35,597 bases of DNA from Oscillospiraceae bacterium (GCA_017408915.1 JAFQTS010000088.1:1-35597), one strand, 5' to 3'; counted from the first letter of the stretch, positions 1 through 7,444 are shown. The notes: generated from the sequence alone by a model not told the origin. Made by a program: numbers and translations.

Positions 1-1368
1 AAAGGCCCAACCGCGGGAACACATAGACAGGAACGCACGCTTGAGGCTGGGCGCCTTGTACTCGGGCAGTTCAATAATAAAGTAGGACTTGCGCACCTTA
101 TGGCCGGTGATCTTGTTAATAAGCAGCGCACCGAGGAAAATCAGCACAATGCCGCAGAAATACATGACCGTGCCCACCCAACCGGCATCAGAGAAGAACG
201 CACCGGCGAACAGGGCGATGACGGGCAGCTTCGCGCCGCAGGGCATAAAGGGGGTCAGCATGGCGGTAGCGCGGCGCTCACGCTCATTGCGGATGGTGCG
301 GCAGGCCATAACGCCGGGGATGGCGCAGCCTGTGCCGATGACGAAGGGGATGACGGACTTACCGGAGAGCCCCACCTTCTTAAAGATGGGATCCAGTACC
401 ACGCTGACACGGGCCATGTAACCGCAATCCTCTAAGAGGGCCATCAGGAAGTACATCACCATCACCAGCGGCAGGAAGCCCACCACGGCGATGATACCGC
501 CCACGATACCGTCAACAAACAGTGCCTGCACGATGTCGGATGCACCGGAGACGAGACCACGGAGTGCCTCCTGACCTGCTTCCAGCCAACCCACCAGCGT
601 GTCGGCGATCCAAGGGCCCACCCATGCCTGCGAGATTTGGAACACAAGGAAGATCACCACGGCAAAGATGGGGATACCCAGCCACTTGTTGGTGAGGACA
701 TCGTCAATCTGATCCTGAGAATTCTTATCGCGGCTGAGCACCTTACGCTTTTCCACCTTGCCAACAATACCGTTGACGAAGGTGAAACGCTCACGGTCAG
801 CCTGCTCCACGATGGCCTTGTCGGTCAAGTCACGCGCACCCTGCTGATAGGGAGCAACCTGCTCCTTACCAAGGCAGGCAACAGCCGCCTCCACCACCTT
901 CCGAAGACCCTCATGGCCTGCATCGGTGGACACCGTCTCCACTACAGGGCAGCCAAGGGCGGCGCTCAGTGCCGCAGTATCGATGACCGTCTCCCGCTTT
1001 TCGTTCACATCGCTCTTATTGAGGGCCACCACCGTGGGGATACCCAGCTCCAGCAGCTGCGTGGTAAAGAACAGGCTGCGGCTCAAATTGGTAGCATCCA
1101 CGATGTTGATGATGGCATCGGGATTTGCCTCCTGCACGAAAGAGGCGGTGATGCTCTCCTCGGAAGTAAAGGGGGACATGGAATAAGCGCCCGGCAGGTC
1201 CACTGCCAGCAGCTCCTCCGCGCCGCCGTAAAAGCTCTTTTTAATAGGCGCGACCTTCTTTTCTACCGTCACGCCGGCCCAGTTACCCACACGCTCGTTG
1301 CGTCCGGTCAGGGCGTTATACATGGTGGTCTTTCCGCTGTTGGGATTGCCTGCCAATGCGATCTTCAT
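1..1368 (-). CDS. feoB: Ferrous iron transport protein B (partial, C-terminus beyond window)
   Basis: GTP-dependent Fe(II) importer of the cytoplasmic membrane. The 456 visible codons begin with a G domain: G1 loop GNPNSGKT at residues 7-14, G3 DLPG at 57-60, G4 NKSD at 117-120. The helical insertion domain follows, then the first membrane segments with the Gate-type stretch, including the conserved CGYMARVSVVLD and GTGCAIPG motifs. The frame runs off the left edge of the window, so the last membrane segments are not seen. The ATG at 1368 is preceded by an AAGGAG-like site and directly starts the G domain. feoA lies upstream on the same strand across a 97-base gap that contains a weak terminator-like hairpin and a palindrome. 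Seen: the motifs. Known: the FeoB family. Inferred: anaerobic Fe(II) uptake together with FeoA. Confidence 0.97.
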   Translation of the reverse strand, partial: MKIALAGNPNSGKTTMYNALTGRNERVGNWAGVTVEKKVAPIKKSFYGGAEELLAVDLPGAYSMSPFTSEESITASFVQEANPDAIINIVDATNLSRSLFFTTQLLELGIPTVVALNKSDVNEKRETVIDTAALSAALGCPVVETVSTDAGHEGLRKVVEAAVACLGKEQVAPYQQGARDLTDKAIVEQADRERFTFVNGIVGKVEKRKVLSRDKNSQDQIDDVLTNKWLGIPIFAVVIFLVFQISQAWVGPWIADTLVGWLEAGQEALRGLVSGASDIVQALFVDGIVGGIIAVVGFLPLVMVMYFLMALLEDCGYMARVSVVLDPIFKKVGLSGKSVIPFVIGTGCAIPGVMACRTIRNERERRATAMLTPFMPCGAKLPVIALFAGAFFSDAGWVGTVMYFCGIVLIFLGALLINKITGHKVRKSYFIIELPEYKAPSLKRAFLSMCSRGWAF

Positions 1369-1403
1369 ACTTTTTCTCGCTCCTTGTTTTGTCTGTCTTT
1401 ATC

Positions 1404-1421
1404 GGTTAGCCATAGCTAACC
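1404..1421. promoter_or_regulatory. Palindromic operator candidate before feoB
   Basis: Perfect inverted repeat GGTTAGC-CATA-GCTAACC. Its core GTTAGC-N4-GCTAAC is the same in sequence and spacing as the palindrome before feoA. The half site resembles that of DtxR/IdeR-type iron regulators (inference). It lies 35 bases before the feoB start, which suggests that feoB has iron control of its own. Confidence 0.6.
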
Positions 1422-1429
1422 AATTGGGA

Positions 1430-1454
1430 AAGAAAATCAGCGGCACATCCGCTG
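1430..1454 (-). terminator. Weak terminator-like hairpin between feoA and feoB
   Basis: Read on the minus strand, CAGCGG-ATGTG-CCGCTG forms a 6-bp stem followed by a T-rich stretch. The stem is short, so it may only attenuate read-through from feoA into feoB. Confidence 0.4.
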
Positions 1455-1465
1455 CTTCTCTTTTT

Positions 1466-1678
1466 TCAAATTTCAATGGCTTCCGCCAGTTGCTTGTCGA
1501 TACTGTATCGTCCATCCTTCACGGCAATAACGCAGCCGCTTCTCTTCTGTGCGATCACGGTGATCGGCTCGCCGCTGTAACAGCCCAAAGAGAACAAAAA
1601 CGACTCCAGCTCGCTGTCACCTGTAGCGATGGAACGGACGGTGTATTCCACACCCTCCTGTGCCTGACGCAGATTCAT
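1466..1678 (-). CDS. feoA: Ferrous iron transport protein A
   Basis: Small cytoplasmic SH3-like partner of FeoB, 70 aa, the usual length for FeoA. It shows the family pattern of an N-terminal MNLRQAQEG start, a central LFSLGCYSGEPITVI strand-turn region and a C-terminal stretch resembling the usual ISKKLAEAI ending (here DKQLAEAIEI). FeoA is thought to bind or modulate FeoB. It is the first gene of the feo cluster, with a good promoter (1733..1761) and a palindrome just past the -10 box. The ATG at 1678 is the only start that fits the family length. Confidence 0.93.
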   Translation of the reverse strand: MNLRQAQEGVEYTVRSIATGDSELESFLFSLGCYSGEPITVIAQKRSGCVIAVKDGRYSIDKQLAEAIEI

Positions 1679-1709
1679 GATTGCACCTTCTTCGTTTCGC
1701 GTTCTGTTA

Positions 1710-1725
1710 GTTAGCGCCCGCTAAC
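1710..1725. promoter_or_regulatory. Palindromic operator candidate before feoA
   Basis: GTTAGC-GCCC-GCTAAC is a perfect inverted repeat, extendable to 8 bp arms at 1709..1726. It sits immediately downstream of the feoA -10 box, where a bound repressor would block transcription start. A further TTAG sequence overlaps the -10. It has the same architecture as 1404..1421. A DtxR/IdeR-like metalloregulator is the likely binder (inference). Confidence 0.65.
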
Positions 1726-1732
1726 TGTTGTT

Positions 1733-1761
1733 AGGATACATGATAATAATGAATTTGTCAA
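1733..1761 (-). promoter_or_regulatory. feoA promoter
   Basis: Minus strand: -35 TTGACA (1756..1761), 17-base spacer, -10 TATCCT (1733..1738). The predicted start falls on the palindrome at 1710..1725. Confidence 0.7.
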
Positions 1762-1788
1762 GGGCTTTGTTAAAAATTTTTCCTTTTG

Positions 1789-1817
1789 TTGACCTGTGGC
1801 GGCAAGAGGATTATAAT
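1789..1817 (+). promoter_or_regulatory. Pyrophosphatase gene promoter
   Basis: -35 TTGACC (1789..1794), 17-base spacer, -10 TATAAT (1812..1817). It is divergent from the feoA promoter. Confidence 0.8.
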
Positions 1818-1863
1818 GTACTCACAATGAACGCAGCAGCACCGGAAAAAGGAGGCTTTGTCT

Positions 1864-3477
1864 ATGAACACCATCTATGTTACCGGTCATCGCAACCCCG
1901 ACACCGACTCCATCGTGGCAGCCATGTCCTATGCCGCGCTGAAAAACGCATTGGGGAAAAATCACTATGTCGCCGCCCATTTGGGCACCATCAGCGACGA
2001 GACCAACCGTATGCTCAAGCGCTTCGGCTTTGAGCCGCCTCAGACGCTGAATAATGTCCGCACACAGGTGAAGGACTTGGATTTTGACCGGCCTCCCTGC
2101 CTCAGCCCCTCCGTCACTATGGATCGCGCTTGGCGCAACATGCGGGATCAGCGCATCTCCGCTCTGCCCGTGGTCAACGAGGACGGTACTCTCTACGGCA
2201 TGCTCTCCGCCGGCGATATCGCCACCTTCAGCCTCAACACCATCACCGACCCCCGCGTGGAGGAGATCCCCATGTTCAATCTCCTCAGCGTCATTGAGGG
2301 CCGCATTGTGGGCGAGGCAGGCCACTTGGTGGACAGCCTTACAGGCCAAGTACATGTAGCATTGCCCCAGAGCTGCGAAAATCTCCTCTTCCATGAGAAG
2401 GACAGCATCGTGCTGTGCGGCAGCCAGCCGGACATGATTCGCCGCGCCTTGGATCTGGAGGTGGCCTGCCTGATCCTCTGCCAGACAGAGGTGGATGAAT
2501 CGTGGCTGGAAACCGCAGGCAGCACCTGCATCATCTCCACCCCCTACGACGCCAGCCGCGTCCATCGCCTCATCTATCAGGCCACGCCCATCTCCCGCCC
2601 CTGCGCCACGGGCGAGGTCATCTCTTTCCATTTGGACGACTACATTGACGATGTCCGCGAAGTGGTGCTGAAAAGCCGCTATCGCTGCTACCCCGTGCTG
2701 GATGAGAACGAAAAAGTGGTGGGCACCCTGTCCCGCTATCACCTGCTCAAGCCCCGCCGCAAGCAGGTAGTGCTGGTGGATCACAACGAGCTAAGCCAAA
2801 CCGTCCCCGGTATCGAGCAGGCAGAGATCCTCACCATCATCGACCACCATCGCCTTGCCGATATTCAGACGCTGCAGCCCATCCACTTCCGCAACGAGCC
2901 CGTGGGCAGCACCAATACCATCATCGCCACCATGTATCAGGAGTGCGGCGTCGTCCCCTCTCCCAAGATGGCGGGTCTGATGGCTGCCGCCATCCTCTCG
3001 GATACGGTCATGTTCAAATCCCCCACCTGCACACCTCGCGACATCTCCATGGCTGAGCGCATGTCCCGTATCGCCCATGTATCGTTGGACGAGCTGGGCC
3101 GCGAGCTGTTCTCCGCCAGCAACACGGATGCCCGCTCCGTGGAGGAGCTGTTGGGCAGTGATTTCAAAGTCTTCCACATCGCCGAGCATCATCTGGGCGT
3201 GGGGCAGATCACCTGCATCGACTCTGAGCAGTTGTTGGAGCGCAAGGAGGAATTCCTGCGCGCCATGAACCGCCTGCAAAAGCAAAACGGCTATGATTTG
3301 CTTATGCTGATGCTGACAGATGTGCTGCTGGAAGGTACGCAGCTGCTGTATTTGGGCAGCGACGACACCATCCGCAACGCCTTCTCCGTAGAACCGAAAG
3401 ACAACACCGTGTTCCTTCCCGGTGTCATGTCCCGCAAAAAGCAGGTCATTCCCATGCTGACCTCCCTGTGGGGCTAA
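1864..3477 (+). CDS. ppaC: Manganese-dependent inorganic pyrophosphatase with CBS/DRTGG regulatory insert
   Basis: Family II pyrophosphatase; hydrolyses PPi to two phosphates in the cytoplasm. The DHH phosphoesterase domain starts with H9, D13 and D15 in GHRNPDTDS. A long insert follows with a CBS domain, a DRTGG-like region and a second CBS domain. The DHH domain then resumes with D327-H328-H329, and a DHHA2 domain forms the C-terminus. In the family such CBS inserts bind adenine nucleotides and regulate activity. The product is 537 aa. The ATG at 1864 is preferred because GGAGG at 1851..1855 lies 8 bases upstream; an in-frame TTG at 1858 would leave only 2. It is monocistronic, between a strong promoter and a strong terminator. 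Confidence 0.95.
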   Translation: MNTIYVTGHRNPDTDSIVAAMSYAALKNALGKNHYVAAHLGTISDETNRMLKRFGFEPPQTLNNVRTQVKDLDFDRPPCLSPSVTMDRAWRNMRDQRISALPVVNEDGTLYGMLSAGDIATFSLNTITDPRVEEIPMFNLLSVIEGRIVGEAGHLVDSLTGQVHVALPQSCENLLFHEKDSIVLCGSQPDMIRRALDLEVACLILCQTEVDESWLETAGSTCIISTPYDASRVHRLIYQATPISRPCATGEVISFHLDDYIDDVREVVLKSRYRCYPVLDENEKVVGTLSRYHLLKPRRKQVVLVDHNELSQTVPGIEQAEILTIIDHHRLADIQTLQPIHFRNEPVGSTNTIIATMYQECGVVPSPKMAGLMAAAILSDTVMFKSPTCTPRDISMAERMSRIAHVSLDELGRELFSASNTDARSVEELLGSDFKVFHIAEHHLGVGQITCIDSEQLLERKEEFLRAMNRLQKQNGYDLLMLMLTDVLLEGTQLLYLGSDDTIRNAFSVEPKDNTVFLPGVMSRKKQVIPMLTSLWG

Positions 3478-3483
3478 AAGCAT

Positions 3484-3532
3484 AAAAAAAGACAGCGGCA
3501 TCGTAACCCCTTCGATGCCGCTGTCTTTTTTT
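3484..3532 (+). terminator. Rho-independent terminator of ppaC
   Basis: 13-bp perfect stem (3491..3503 with 3513..3525), 9-base loop, 7 T residues after and 7 A residues before. Confidence 0.93.
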
Positions 3533-3678
3533 GAGAGAGAGATTCTTGCGTTAACTGCTTTAGTAGGAAACTTTACAATCGTACTTTACCCCATTTTCTG
3601 CCGTTTGTTAAGAACTTATAAGCACCAAAGGTGTTTTCTCTGTACTTTTTCTGTAAAAGAGTTCGACTTTTTCGCCTC

Positions 3679-3708
3679 TTGCCAAACTTGGACGGGTAGT
3701 AGTATAAT
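3679..3708 (+). promoter_or_regulatory. TetR gene promoter
   Basis: -35 TTGCCA (3679..3684), 18-base spacer, -10 TATAAT (3703..3708). The roughly 150 bases between the previous terminator and this promoter hold nothing I recognise. Confidence 0.75.
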
Positions 3709-3717
3709 AAAACTACC
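3695..3717. promoter_or_regulatory. Inverted repeat around the TetR -10 box (autoregulatory operator candidate)
   Basis: GGTAGT and ACTACC form 6-bp arms separated by 11 bases that contain the TATAAT box. TetR proteins often repress their own promoter through such a site; autoregulation here is inference. Confidence 0.45.
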
Positions 3718-3738
3718 GGGAGTAAAGGAGGTTTTGCC

Positions 3739-4338
3739 ATGACACTGAATCGCCGCGAGTTCAACAAACAGGAGACCATGCGCCATATCCGCAGCGTTTT
3801 TATGGATTTGTACGCCCAAGGCGGTATCGACGGCATCACCGTCAACGGCCTTTGCAAGGCCTGCGGCATCGCCAAATCCACCTTCTATCTCTACTTCGAG
3901 GATAAATATCAAGTCTTGGAAGCGGTGGAGAACGACGTGCTGACGCAGCTTCGCGAGGTCAGCGAGAGTCTTCGCTTCTGTGATTTTAGAAAAAGCAGCA
4001 AACAAGACCTTCTGAAGGCAACCCAGAACATCGCCCGCAGCCTCGCCGAGAACGGCGACACCCTCCGCGCCTTAATGGGCAAACACGGCGACCCCCGCTT
4101 CTCCTACAAGTGGAAGAAAAACATCACCGAGGCCTTTCGCGACAGTTTCCGCGCTGTAAAGGGAGATACTCCCAGTGCCGAGATCGCCTGCACCATCTTC
4201 TCCTCCAGTTTGATCGGTCTATATACCCTCTTCCTCTTCGGTGAGCCGCAGGTGACAGAGCGGGAACTGTCCGTTATCCTCATTAATCTCGCCCGCTTCT
4301 CCCTCTTCGACTTCGAGGCGCTGGCGGAGAATCCCTAA
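3739..4338 (+). CDS. TetR/AcrR family transcriptional regulator
   Basis: DNA-binding regulator of 199 aa, the usual TetR length. The N-terminal helix-turn-helix is at about residues 11-57, with the typical ITVNGLCKACGIAKSTFYLYF core and a following DKYQVLEAV helix. The C-terminal ligand/dimer domain shows no motif that names a ligand. The ATG at 3739 has AAGGAGG about 8 bases upstream. No transporter or enzyme gene adjoins it on the same strand, so the regulated gene is unknown; it may control itself through the inverted repeat at its -10 box, or a distant target. Confidence 0.93.
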   Translation: MTLNRREFNKQETMRHIRSVFMDLYAQGGIDGITVNGLCKACGIAKSTFYLYFEDKYQVLEAVENDVLTQLREVSESLRFCDFRKSSKQDLLKATQNIARSLAENGDTLRALMGKHGDPRFSYKWKKNITEAFRDSFRAVKGDTPSAEIACTIFSSSLIGLYTLFLFGEPQVTERELSVILINLARFSLFDFEALAENP

Positions 4339-4345
4339 AACAAGC

Positions 4346-4378
4346 AAAAAGCACTTGCCCGCAGGCAAGTGCTTTTTT
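4346..4378. terminator. Bidirectional terminator
   Basis: 9-bp GC-rich stem (4351..4359 with 4364..4372), CGCA loop, A run before and T run after. It serves the TetR gene and the converging minus-strand operon. Confidence 0.9.
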
Positions 4379-4400
4379 ACATTTTCAAAATGTTTTCAAA

Positions 4401-5306
4401 TCAGAACAGCGACGGGATCACCAGCGCCAAATTGTATCCCACCACAAAGGACACGGCATTGGCCACCAACGCATATACCACGCAGACCCACACCTTTTTG
4501 GGCTTTTCGCTGACGCGCCGCAGCCAAACGCTGTACACCACCGCCTCAATGGCGAACACGATCAACTCAAAGAGGATGTAGCTCAGCACGAAGGCCAGCA
4601 TACCCGAGCGATAGCTGATGATGTTCAGCAGCACATTGAGAATCAGCTGCGTTGCGCCATTGACCCACAGCAGCAACAAGAGCTGTTTTTTCTCGCGGAA
4701 ACCAAAGAGGAGGGCGATGCCCATTTCAACAGCGAAGGTCAGCAGGAATCGCGCGAAAAACGAGGCGATCTCAGGACCGTAGCGATAGGACTTCTCCGCC
4801 AGTAGCAAGCCATTCTCGTCCACCTCCGCCATATCCACCGTAAAGTAGCTGTCGAAGGCGTAACGCTCATAAATGCCGCTGGTCATAAATTCCCCCGTCT
4901 CGGGGAAATAGAGTAAAATCTTGAAGGGGTTGGGAGGATAATACGTCCATGCCAGTTCCTGCTGGTCGCTGACGACCCAGCCCTCCTGTAGGAAGTAGTA
5001 CCCGTCCTTGTCCTCATATCCCACGAAGGCGTGCCAAATCTCCTCCTCCAGCCCGTAGGAGCCGTAGCCCTCCACGCCGTTGTGGCGGGCGTGTTCGGGA
5101 ACGCCGTCCCACGCACTGGACGGACCCGTGGACTCCCGCGCCGACAGGAGCGTACCGTAGCAAAGCTCCTCTCCCATGTTCTCGAAACTCACCCGCACCG
5201 AGGGCTTAGGGCCAAAATCGGCATAGGCAACGCTCAGCAAACTCAGCACCAGTGCCAGCACCACGGCAAGGGTCACAAAGCGTTTGGTGGGTTGATAGGT
5301 GGTCAT
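4401..5306 (-). CDS. Unrecognised membrane protein with N-terminal signal and four C-terminal membrane helices
   Basis: I do not recognise this 301-aa protein. The N-terminus has a signal peptide (basic start, hydrophobic stretch at about 10-28, likely cleavage after SVAYA). An acidic, aromatic-rich domain exposed outside the membrane spans about 30-180. Four membrane helices follow at about 183-206, 210-233, 236-262 and 270-300. The start ATG has an AGGAGG-like site about 8 bases upstream. It is the second gene of a pair: the upstream gene (5337..5837) encodes a single-helix membrane-anchored protein and ends 30 bases before it. A membrane-bound sensor or envelope function is possible, but nothing in the sequence proves it. 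Confidence 0.8.
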   Translation of the reverse strand: MTTYQPTKRFVTLAVVLALVLSLLSVAYADFGPKPSVRVSFENMGEELCYGTLLSARESTGPSSAWDGVPEHARHNGVEGYGSYGLEEEIWHAFVGYEDKDGYYFLQEGWVVSDQQELAWTYYPPNPFKILLYFPETGEFMTSGIYERYAFDSYFTVDMAEVDENGLLLAEKSYRYGPEIASFFARFLLTFAVEMGIALLFGFREKKQLLLLLWVNGATQLILNVLLNIISYRSGMLAFVLSYILFELIVFAIEAVVYSVWLRRVSEKPKKVWVCVVYALVANAVSFVVGYNLALVIPSLF

Positions 5307-5336
5307 AGCGCGCCTCCTTTCAGGGTTTTTACAGCA

Positions 5337-5837
5337 TTATTGAATAACGGAAAGAATCTCCTTCGCCCATTCTTCCTGCCCATCCGTATCGTACTCGGTC
5401 TGCTCTCCATCGAAGGAGATCCCCAGCTCACCATACCAGTTTTGGATCTGCAGCATCGTTCCGGAGCCAATACTGCCATCGGGCAGCACAACATCTTCAA
5501 AGAAAAACAGAACTTCCCATTGAAAATCCTCCGGCTCTGTCACATGGACTCGTGTACCGCCGGAGACAAGATTTCTTAAACTGCGGCGATACTCCTGCTC
5601 ATACAGCAAATCAAACAGCACAGCAAACTCTTCGCTGTTTTTATCAATCGTAACTTCTTGTAACGCTTCCTCCGCACCTACACGGTAGTAGCCGCGAAGC
5701 TCCACGCATTTTTCAGGTGTGAGCATGGGATAGCGCTGCTGAATGGTCATGGGTCTGCTGTAGACGAGATATACAACAACGAAAACCAGCAGCACAGCAG
5801 CCGCAATAAGCAGTTTCTTCGTTCTTGTTTTTTTCAT
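5337..5837 (-). CDS. Unrecognised small membrane-anchored protein
   Basis: 166 aa, family unknown to me. A basic N-terminus (MKKTRTKK) is followed by one membrane helix at about 9-27 and then a soluble, acidic domain rich in aromatic residues, probably extracytoplasmic. There is no lipobox cysteine. A longer frame starts at 5885, but the ATG at 5837 has AGGAG 8 bases upstream and starts the signal-anchor, so I use it. A promoter (5873..5901) lies at the right distance, and 5873..5885 would be part of the -10 box if the longer start were used. First gene of an operon with 4401..5306. Confidence 0.8.
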   Translation of the reverse strand: MKKTRTKKLLIAAAVLLVFVVVYLVYSRPMTIQQRYPMLTPEKCVELRGYYRVGAEEALQEVTIDKNSEEFAVLFDLLYEQEYRRSLRNLVSGGTRVHVTEPEDFQWEVLFFFEDVVLPDGSIGSGTMLQIQNWYGELGISFDGEQTEYDTDGQEEWAKEILSVIQ

Positions 5838-5872
5838 CCCTTGATCTCCTTTCAAAAGTGGACTTTTCCCCA

Positions 5873-5901
5873 AGCATACCATCAAATTATGAACATTTCA
5901 A
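5873..5901 (-). promoter_or_regulatory. Promoter of the 5837/5306 two-gene operon
   Basis: Minus strand: -35 TTGAAA (5896..5901), 17-base spacer, -10 TATGCT (5873..5878). Confidence 0.65.
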
Positions 5902-5930
5902 CCAAGCGTCACCGCCAAAACACCAACCGA

Positions 5931-6030
5931 GGCAGAACGGGAGTCTCCCGCGGGCTAAGGCAATATGCCGCCGGCATATTGCCTTAGCGGTCTGCGGACC
6001 GCCGCCCTGTTCGACTCCACGACTGCTTGC
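5931..6030. repeat. Nested palindromic element of unknown role
   Basis: About 100 bases made almost wholly of inverted repeats. The largest is a 17-bp perfect palindrome with a single-base centre (5954..5970 with 5972..5988). Beside it are CGGGAG-T-CTCCCG at 5938..5950 and CGGTC-TGCG-GACCG at 5988..6001. GGAGTC (5940..5945) can also pair with GACTCC (6013..6018), and GGCA (5931..5934) with TGCC (6027..6030), closing the set. No coding frame fits. It directly adjoins the terminator of the tRNA gene. It could be a mobile intergenic repeat, a protein-binding palindrome or a structured RNA. Confidence 0.6.
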
Positions 6031-6031
6031 C

Positions 6032-6067
6032 AAAAAAATAAACGCCCACACGGGCGTTTATTTTTTT
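6032..6067. terminator. Terminator of tRNA-Gly, symmetrical
   Basis: Perfect 16-bp stem (6032..6047 with 6052..6067), ACAC loop, with A/T runs inside both arms, so it can work on both strands. It starts right at the encoded CCA end of the tRNA. Confidence 0.92.
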
Positions 6068-6140
6068 GGAGCAGGATACGGGAGTCGAACCCGCCTCCTC
6101 GGCTTGGGAAGCCGATGTACTACCGATGTACGAATCCTGC
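6067..6140 (-). tRNA. tRNA-Gly (anticodon CCC)
   Basis: A full cloverleaf can be drawn: 7-bp acceptor GCAGGAT/ATCCTGC, D arm GTAC/GTAC with a 7-base loop, anticodon stem TCGGC/GCCGA with loop TTCCCAA (T33, anticodon CCC), 4-base variable region, T arm GCGGG/CCCGT with loop TTCGACT. Discriminator T is followed by an encoded CCA. Length is 74 bases including CCA. It reads GGG glycine codons. Confidence 0.95.
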
Positions 6141-6161
6141 ATCAATATCAAGTTCCCTGCT

Positions 6162-6190
6162 ATCATACCACACTCCCCCTGCCAATGCAA
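6162..6190 (-). promoter_or_regulatory. tRNA-Gly promoter
   Basis: Minus strand: -35 TTGCAT (6185..6190, weak), 17-base spacer, -10 TATGAT (6162..6167); leader of about 15 bases before the tRNA. Confidence 0.6.
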
Positions 6191-6260
6191 GGCGAAATTC
6201 GGCGTATACCCCGCCACATTTTTTCATACAGTGGAGCAAACCACCATAGGAGGCAACACC

Positions 6261-7400
6261 ATGAAACGCTGTCTTTCCCTGTTCCTGTCCCTTACCCTTT
6301 GTATCTTCCTCATTGTCCCTGCCCTCGCCGTGGAGATCCCCCTCACCTCCCACGCGGCACTGCTGATGGAAAAAGAAACAGGCGAGATCCTCTTCGCCGA
6401 GAACGAACACGAAGCCCTCCCTCCCGCCTCCGTCACCAAAATCATGACCATGCTCTTGGTGATGGAAGCCATTGACGACGGCGCTATCTCTACCGAGGAT
6501 GTCGTCACCGTCAGCGCCCACGCCGCCTCTATGGGCGGGTCGCAGGTGTTCCTCTCCGAGGGCGAGCAGATCACCGTGGACGATCTCCTTAAAGCTCTGT
6601 GTGTTGCCTCGGGCAACGATGCCTCCGTGGCTCTCGCCGAGCATGTTTCAGGCGTTACGGAGCTGTTCGTAGAGGAGATGAACAGCCGCGCCCGCGCTCT
6701 CGGCATGCTGGACACCCACTTTGTCAACTGCACAGGCCTCACCGCCGAAGGGCACCTTACCTCCGCCTACGACATCGCCCTCATGAGCCGCGAACTTCTC
6801 CTTCATCATCCCGAGATCCGCAACTACACCACCATTTGGATGGACACCCTCCGTAACGGCACTTTCGGTCTCAGCAACACCAATAAGCTCATCCGCTTCT
6901 ACGACGGGGCAACGGGTCTCAAGACGGGCTACACCGACAAGGCGGGCTACTGCATCAGTGCCACCGCCGAGCGGGACGGCATGGAGCTGATCGCCGTCAT
7001 CATGGACGGCGAGACCGCCGACAAGCGCAACACCGATGCCAAAGCCCTCTTAAACTACGGCTTCTCCACCTACGCCCTCACCCACATCACACCTGCCGAG
7101 CCTCTGCCAACCATCCCCGTCACCTTGGGCGCAGAGGACACGGTAGCTGTCGTCCTCCCCTCGGACGGGTGCGCCGTGCTGACGGAAAAAGCCACCGCCG
7201 CCACCCTCACCCAAACCATCGACCTGCCCGAAGCGGTGGACGCTCCCGTTGCCGCAGGAGACCGCCTCGGCACGTTGACGGTACACAGCGGCGACACGGT
7301 GGTAAAAACCCTTCCCTTACTGGCAGAAGATGCCATCCCCCGTCTCACATGGGGACAAATGGTGGGAAAACTTTTGAAAATGGCCATCTTCTGCGGCTAA
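6261..7400 (+). CDS. D-alanyl-D-alanine carboxypeptidase (DacA/DacF-type PBP)
   Basis: Serine-type D,D-carboxypeptidase that removes the terminal D-Ala from peptidoglycan side chains; acts outside the membrane. 379 aa with a signal peptide (hydrophobic 4-20, likely cleavage after PALA at about 23). The penicillin-binding motifs are complete: S57-V-T-K60 (catalytic Ser57), S117-G-N119 and K221-T-G223. The C-terminal PBP5 beta domain covers about 275-365 and a short hydrophobic/amphipathic tail ends the protein, as expected for peripheral membrane attachment. The ATG at 6261 has AGGAGG upstream and starts the signal peptide; longer frames run back through the tRNA gene and are not credible. Confidence 0.94.
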   Translation: MKRCLSLFLSLTLCIFLIVPALAVEIPLTSHAALLMEKETGEILFAENEHEALPPASVTKIMTMLLVMEAIDDGAISTEDVVTVSAHAASMGGSQVFLSEGEQITVDDLLKALCVASGNDASVALAEHVSGVTELFVEEMNSRARALGMLDTHFVNCTGLTAEGHLTSAYDIALMSRELLLHHPEIRNYTTIWMDTLRNGTFGLSNTNKLIRFYDGATGLKTGYTDKAGYCISATAERDGMELIAVIMDGETADKRNTDAKALLNYGFSTYALTHITPAEPLPTIPVTLGAEDTVAVVLPSDGCAVLTEKATAATLTQTIDLPEAVDAPVAAGDRLGTLTVHSGDTVVKTLPLLAEDAIPRLTWGQMVGKLLKMAIFCG

Positions 7401-7415
7401 AAGTGGAAGTTTTCC

Positions 7416-7444
7416 TTGTGTTTTCTCCCCGTCCGTTGTATGAT
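7416..7444 (+). promoter_or_regulatory. pgi promoter candidate
   Basis: -35 TTGTGT (7416..7421, weak), 17-base spacer, -10 TATGAT (7439..7444). Confidence 0.5.

Noticed and set aside
1735-1755. A possible Fur box near the feoA promoter
   Set aside because: The AT-rich ATAATAAT sequence only partly resembles a Fur site; it is better explained as the promoter spacer, and the GTTAGC palindromes are much clearer.
5825-6475. Open frames across the palindromic element and tRNA
   Set aside because: They cross a tRNA gene and a terminator and have no ribosome binding site; the sequence is explained by RNA features.
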